DNA of 55,494 nucleotides. It comes from an uncultured Christensenellaceae bacterium (GTDB lineage Bacteria > Bacillota > Clostridia > Christensenellales > Borkfalkiaceae). The stretch is taken from NCBI GenBank assembly GCA_910588615.1, contig CAJUOI010000013.1, positions 1 to 55,494 on the forward strand. Reading direction: 5' to 3'. Shown here piece by piece: positions 52,384 through 55,494 of the stretch (position 1 is the first letter of the stretch; each line of letters opens with the position of its first letter). The notes beneath the pieces are model-generated. The model was not told the DNA's origin and ran no database searches. It saw nothing but the letters and a program-made list of their open reading frames with translations. The translations under genes were made by a program, and so were the position numbers.

Positions 52384-52412
52384 TTGCTTTTTTTTCGCCG
52401 TTCGGATATAAT
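52384..52412 (+). promoter_or_regulatory. Promoter of the 85-residue protein, giving a near-leaderless mRNA
   Basis: TTGCTT (52384-52389), 17 bases, TATAAT (52407-52412). The ATG at 52419 is 7 bases after the -10, i.e. at the expected transcription start. Confidence 0.55.
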
Positions 52413-52418
52413 AAGCGT

Positions 52419-52676
52419 ATGTTTCGCATCTGGGCAAAAGTTTTAACGGAAGAACATATCGAACGCCAATTCGTGTACGAGAAAGATACGAAATTTGCTT
52501 ATTCGCGCTTTTTCGATTATCTTGCCGAAATCTGCACCGCGCTCGACGTGCCCACCCCCGTGCTTTTAAAAACGCACGTGTTCAACTTTGCGAAATTCAA
52601 CCACGTCGTATTCCGCCCCTCCGATTTTATGGAAGCCGTGTCGTTCGATAAATTCGTATTGGAAAACATACTGTAA
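52419..52676 (+). CDS. Conserved small protein of unknown function
   Basis: 85 residues, MFRIWAKVLTEEHIERQFVY at the N-terminus and RPSDFMEAVSFDKFVLENIL at the C-terminus. The pattern (MFRIWxK..., two helices with ICxxLD, a final FxEx[VI]xFD segment) matches a small protein family I recall from many Clostridia, with no known role. No ribosome site is visible, and the promoter suggests leaderless translation. Divergent from greA; followed by a terminator at 52721. Confidence 0.7.
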   Translation: MFRIWAKVLTEEHIERQFVYEKDTKFAYSRFFDYLAEICTALDVPTPVLLKTHVFNFAKFNHVVFRPSDFMEAVSFDKFVLENIL

Positions 52677-52718
52677 CGCCATCTGCCGAACCGGTAGCGC
52701 CGTTACACTTGTAATGCA

Positions 52719-52752
52719 AAAAAAGCTCTCGGAAAACCGCCCGAGAGCTTTT
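52719..52752. terminator. Bidirectional terminator
   Basis: Stem AAAAGCTCTCGG/CCGAGAGCTTTT, loop AAAACCGC. Stem identical to 13181-13213. Confidence 0.75.
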
Positions 52753-52774
52753 CGTTATGCGTTTCGCGCCTCCG

Positions 52775-54169
52775 CTATTCGGAGCCGCGTTCAAAACTAC
52801 CGATTCTGTTGGCTTTGAGCGCATCGTTCCACAGCCCGCCGTTTGCAAATTTCAAACAGTACAGGGGCGCACCCTGCAACTCTTCCCCGTAAAGACGCAG
52901 ATAAACGTCGTATTTTCCTCTTTCAAGTTCAGGTACAACGTTAAAGACAAGCTCTTCTTTCACGGTTATTTCTCCGATTTCGACAATCAAAGCCTCCGCC
53001 CCCGTCCGATCGGTAAATATCAGTTTTGCACGCTTCTTTTTATTCAGGTTTCCAAACCCGACGTTATCCAACGTAAGGCGGACGTTCAGCTTTGCAGACA
53101 AGTCCGAATAAGTAAATACCGAGTTTTTCAATACAAATCGGTATCCCAAACGGTTTTGTATGTAATGAAAGGCGGTTTTGCCGTAATATAGTGCGTCTGC
53201 TCCGCATTCCTGCGAATAAAAGCTGTTTTTCCACTTTGCGATCACTCTGTTATCCCACTCTATATTCAAATAACTTAAATGAATTTTATTCATTTCGGGC
53301 AAGCACGTTTGAATATCGTGAAGCGGGCTGTCGGGAACGGTTACTTCGCCGCCGAACGGCAAATGAGAATTTTGACCGCTTAAAAATTTTATATCGCGCT
53401 CCCTGTTCCCATACGTGCCCAAATCACTCTCGGAACCCAGATATCCGTCGTTGTATAAGCCCAATCTATAAGCCTTTTCTTCGGGAGAAATAGAAATTTC
53501 CGCGATTTTGTCGGACGTTACGCCGAGATAATCGTATATCATTTTAGGCGTCCTCACCAACACGGGTATTTCGGAAGCGTTCGTTAAAAAGGCGTCTACG
53601 ATCGGAGTTATATGCGCCGCATTTGCCGCCGCGCTCGTATGCATTTCACCCCATGGACCGATAAGCCCAGTTTCTATCGCCGTAACCGTATTCGCGTAAC
53701 GGTTGAGCACCGAGGCGATCTGTTCGACGTGAACCAGCATTACGTCAAGCACCGGCTCCTTATTCGCACCGCCGTTATAGCCGGGGTCGTAAGCAAATCT
53801 CACCACTGCGTTTTTGTCGTTCTCTTTCAGAGATAACAGCAACGAATCCAACCCGTCCAGCGCCTCTTCCGTGATAGGCTTGTCCGCCAAGTTGTTTACC
53901 GCCGACGAAAACGCACTGATATCGCAGCGCAAATGATAGAGCTGCGTTGACGCGTTTATTACGCCCTGATTGTACGCCACTCCGTTTTCATTGATTTTTA
54001 CGTATAAAGGACGGTAAAATCCCTGATCGGGATTGGATATTTCCTCCGTGCTTTCCTCATAATCCAGATCCTGAACGTATTCTTTTCCTGCGTCGGCTTT
54101 CCTGCAGGCTACGCATCCCGCGGCAATCATCAAAGCCGACAAAAACATCGCTATCATTCTTGCTTTCAT
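52775..54169 (-). CDS. DUF4874/DUF4832 lipoprotein
   Basis: 464 residues. Signal peptide with lipobox-like AAGCVAC (Cys19 or Cys22). The N-terminal domain (~40-210) starts EISNPDQGFYRPLYVKI and has NAVVRFAYDPGYNG and IETGLIGPWGEMHTS, typical of DUF4874, which has a glycosidase-like barrel pattern. The C-terminal region (~215-460) fits DUF4832, ending in a beta-sandwich (LNVRLTLDNVGFGNLNKKKR). Likely a surface protein acting on polysaccharide; enzyme activity is not proven. Convergent with the small 52419 gene across the terminator. Confidence 0.85.
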   Translation of the reverse strand: MKARMIAMFLSALMIAAGCVACRKADAGKEYVQDLDYEESTEEISNPDQGFYRPLYVKINENGVAYNQGVINASTQLYHLRCDISAFSSAVNNLADKPITEEALDGLDSLLLSLKENDKNAVVRFAYDPGYNGGANKEPVLDVMLVHVEQIASVLNRYANTVTAIETGLIGPWGEMHTSAAANAAHITPIVDAFLTNASEIPVLVRTPKMIYDYLGVTSDKIAEISISPEEKAYRLGLYNDGYLGSESDLGTYGNRERDIKFLSGQNSHLPFGGEVTVPDSPLHDIQTCLPEMNKIHLSYLNIEWDNRVIAKWKNSFYSQECGADALYYGKTAFHYIQNRLGYRFVLKNSVFTYSDLSAKLNVRLTLDNVGFGNLNKKKRAKLIFTDRTGAEALIVEIGEITVKEELVFNVVPELERGKYDVYLRLYGEELQGAPLYCLKFANGGLWNDALKANRIGSFERGSE

Positions 54170-54216
54170 AGAAAAAACACTTCCTTATGTCCTATGGGAC
54201 TCCGATAAAGCAGGGA

Positions 54217-55293
54217 TTATTTTTTCAAACCCAGCATCCTCATCGCGTAAGCTCTGTCCTGCGCGCCCTTCGTTTCGTCGTAAGCCGTCTCGCGCAAAAT
54301 TTCCTTTACCCGCGCATTGTTCTTAAGCGCACCGCGAACGAAATCGTAGACGCCGACGTCCTTTTTCAACGCGTACAGGGCAAGCGACAAATCCGTCTGC
54401 AAATCCCCCTTCACGTAGCGGTAAACGTACGGGTGCACCGCAATCAGCCTTTCCATCAGCGCCCTGTCCTCGCGGTACTTTACGGGCGCATAGACGATAC
54501 ACGAAGGGTTCTTGTCGAGGATCTTCATTAAAAACGCCTCGTCGTTTTTCAGGCGGTTGGACGCAAATTCGAACGCGCGGTAGGTAACGACCGCATCGTA
54601 GACGAGCTCTTCGTCGTCGCGGAACTGCGGGTCGACGTACTCCAAGACCCTGCCGTGTATATTGACCAGCTGCTTTACGAAGTCGCGGTTATGCAGTGCG
54701 TCGTACGAAAAAATCGTAGCCACGCTGTGATTTTGCGAAATCGCCGCTCGCACCAATTCCATATCCGCCGCGTCCGCCGACACGCACCTGCCGTAGATGC
54801 GGTAGAGGAATCGTCCGTCGACGCTCAACAGTTTTAAGATAAATTCCCTGTCGGCATTTCCCTCGTCGCTCGGCTCCGTCTTTTCGTAAACGTTATCGTT
54901 TTGGGCTGCCGCCTGTTTCAAAACGCCGTCGTTCTTTTGCGGCGCCGCGGAAACGAATTCGCGGTCGGATTTCCATGCGGCGGGAATGGGCGGCAAATTG
55001 CCGTAATGGTTGCACGTTTCCGCCGCGAGCAGATACAGTTGCCTGTCGCGCTGCAATTCTTCAGACGCCTGCGCAAGAACATCGCCGTTGATTTTTACCG
55101 CCTCGGTAATAAATTCCCGATCGCCGCGCCACGCATCGGGAATCTCGGGCACGCTTGCGCAGTGCAGCGGAATTTTGATATACTGCTGCACGTGGTCTAC
55201 CGTGATGCGCTCGATTCCGTAGTCGTTCTCCTTTTCGAAGCGCATAAATTTGAGAAATTCCTCTTTCGTGTTAAATTTCATGTAACCCGCCAT
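54217..55293 (-). CDS. DUF4116 repeat protein
   Basis: 358 residues, GGAGAAAAGA before the ATG. About eight helical repeats of ~40 residues with the pattern DREFxxxxxxxxGxxLxxxxxx: AWRGDREFITEAVKINGDVL, DREFILKLLSVDGRFLYRIY, NRDFVKQLVNIHGRVLEYVD. This is the DUF4116 pattern, presumed protein-binding, function unknown. No signal peptide. It lies just left of a serine-recombinase gene end, so it may be cargo of that element or its neighbour. Confidence 0.82.
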   Translation of the reverse strand: MAGYMKFNTKEEFLKFMRFEKENDYGIERITVDHVQQYIKIPLHCASVPEIPDAWRGDREFITEAVKINGDVLAQASEELQRDRQLYLLAAETCNHYGNLPPIPAAWKSDREFVSAAPQKNDGVLKQAAAQNDNVYEKTEPSDEGNADREFILKLLSVDGRFLYRIYGRCVSADAADMELVRAAISQNHSVATIFSYDALHNRDFVKQLVNIHGRVLEYVDPQFRDDEELVYDAVVTYRAFEFASNRLKNDEAFLMKILDKNPSCIVYAPVKYREDRALMERLIAVHPYVYRYVKGDLQTDLSLALYALKKDVGVYDFVRGALKNNARVKEILRETAYDETKGAQDRAYAMRMLGLKK

Positions 55294-55317
55294 TCTTTTC
55301 TCCTTCCTATATAGTCG

Positions 55318-55494
55318 TTATTTCTTTTTCAACAACACCAACGTCTCGACGTTTGTATCACTGTTCAAAAAGATTTCCCGTACCTCTTTCCCGTCTTTAT
55401 AAACGGGAAAGTTGAATTTCATTGATTTTAAGGGCATTTCGCTCTCCCCTTCGGGATAAATTTGAATTTCTTTGACCAACGTGGAAATCAACTC
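55318..55494 (-). CDS. Serine recombinase, C-terminal end (partial)
   Basis: 58 codons before TAA, open at the right edge. Reading VKEIQIYPEGESEMPLKSMK, then FNFPVYKDGKEVREI and NVETLVLLKKK matches the C-terminal tail of Firmicute large serine recombinases (xxIYPE...LKSIxFxFPV...VETVVLL). The catalytic domain would lie outside the window. It implies a second mobile element beginning near 55.3 kb. It is unrelated in sequence to the recombinase tail at 27.9 kb. Confidence 0.7.
   Translation of the reverse strand, partial: ELISTLVKEIQIYPEGESEMPLKSMKFNFPVYKDGKEVREIFLNSDTNVETLVLLKKK

Overview
The window looks like chromosomal DNA of an anaerobic, endospore-forming Clostridia-type Firmicute, probably an uncultured gut or rumen lineage. 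Reasons: sporulation genes (spoIIR, spoVT and a spoVB/yabM-type gene); AddAB rather than RecBCD; Bacillus-like gene order (yaaO-holB-ricT-trmN6-rsmI, spoVT-yabM-yabN, greA-lysS); GGAGG ribosome sites and TTGACA/TATAAT promoters; several ferredoxin-type proteins. A placement such as Christensenellales is only a guess. Almost all backbone genes lie on the minus strand and are fairly GC-rich.

Layout. 1-4.3 kb: the N-terminal 1419 codons of a giant secreted repeat protein, open at the left edge. 4.3-4.8 kb: AT-rich non-coding DNA with an orphan promoter and terminator (possible small RNA) and dispersed repeats. 4.8-11.9 kb: a membrane protein and addBA. 12-21 kb: a lipoprotein, a redox/epimerase operon with a degenerate metallo-beta-lactamase-like protein, a zinc-ribbon membrane protein, a membrane-anchored HTH regulator and a leucine-rich-repeat lipoprotein. 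21-23 kb: spoIIR and mnmA. 23.1-28.04 kb: a tRNA-Arg followed by an AT-rich island carrying an alpha-acetolactate decarboxylase, a KdgT-family permease and a divergent PucR-like regulator, then decayed mobilisation genes and a serine-recombinase tail. 28.05-28.9 kb: two truncated amino-sugar genes. 29-32 kb: an HTH regulator, an ECF-like sigma factor, a secreted papain-like protein and a putative anti-sigma factor, with a small ArpU-like gene. 32-34.7 kb: an unknown gene, a flavin reductase-rubredoxin and a DUF3737 protein. 34.8-39.3 kb: gyrB-gyrA. 39.8-50.1 kb: dus, yabN, yabM/spoVB, spoVT, rsmI, trmN6, ferredoxin, ricT, holB, a yaaO-like decarboxylase and a membrane protein. 50.2-52.2 kb: greA-lysS. 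52.4-55.3 kb: a small conserved protein, a DUF4874/DUF4832 lipoprotein and a DUF4116 protein. At the right edge lies the C-terminal end of another serine recombinase.

How the parts fit. The 40-50 kb block matches the Bacillus yaaO-to-yabN neighbourhood with tmk, yaaQ, yaaR, yabA and yazA absent and a ferredoxin gene inserted beside ricT, whose product is an iron-sulfur protein. The strongest candidates for something undescribed are (a) the acetolactate decarboxylase/permease/regulator trio in the tRNA-linked island, which could import and decarboxylate acetolactate, and (b) the HTH-sigma-secreted protease-like-anti-sigma locus with an ECF-type promoter motif in front of the secreted gene. All functional statements come from reading the sequence and family knowledge; no database search was run.
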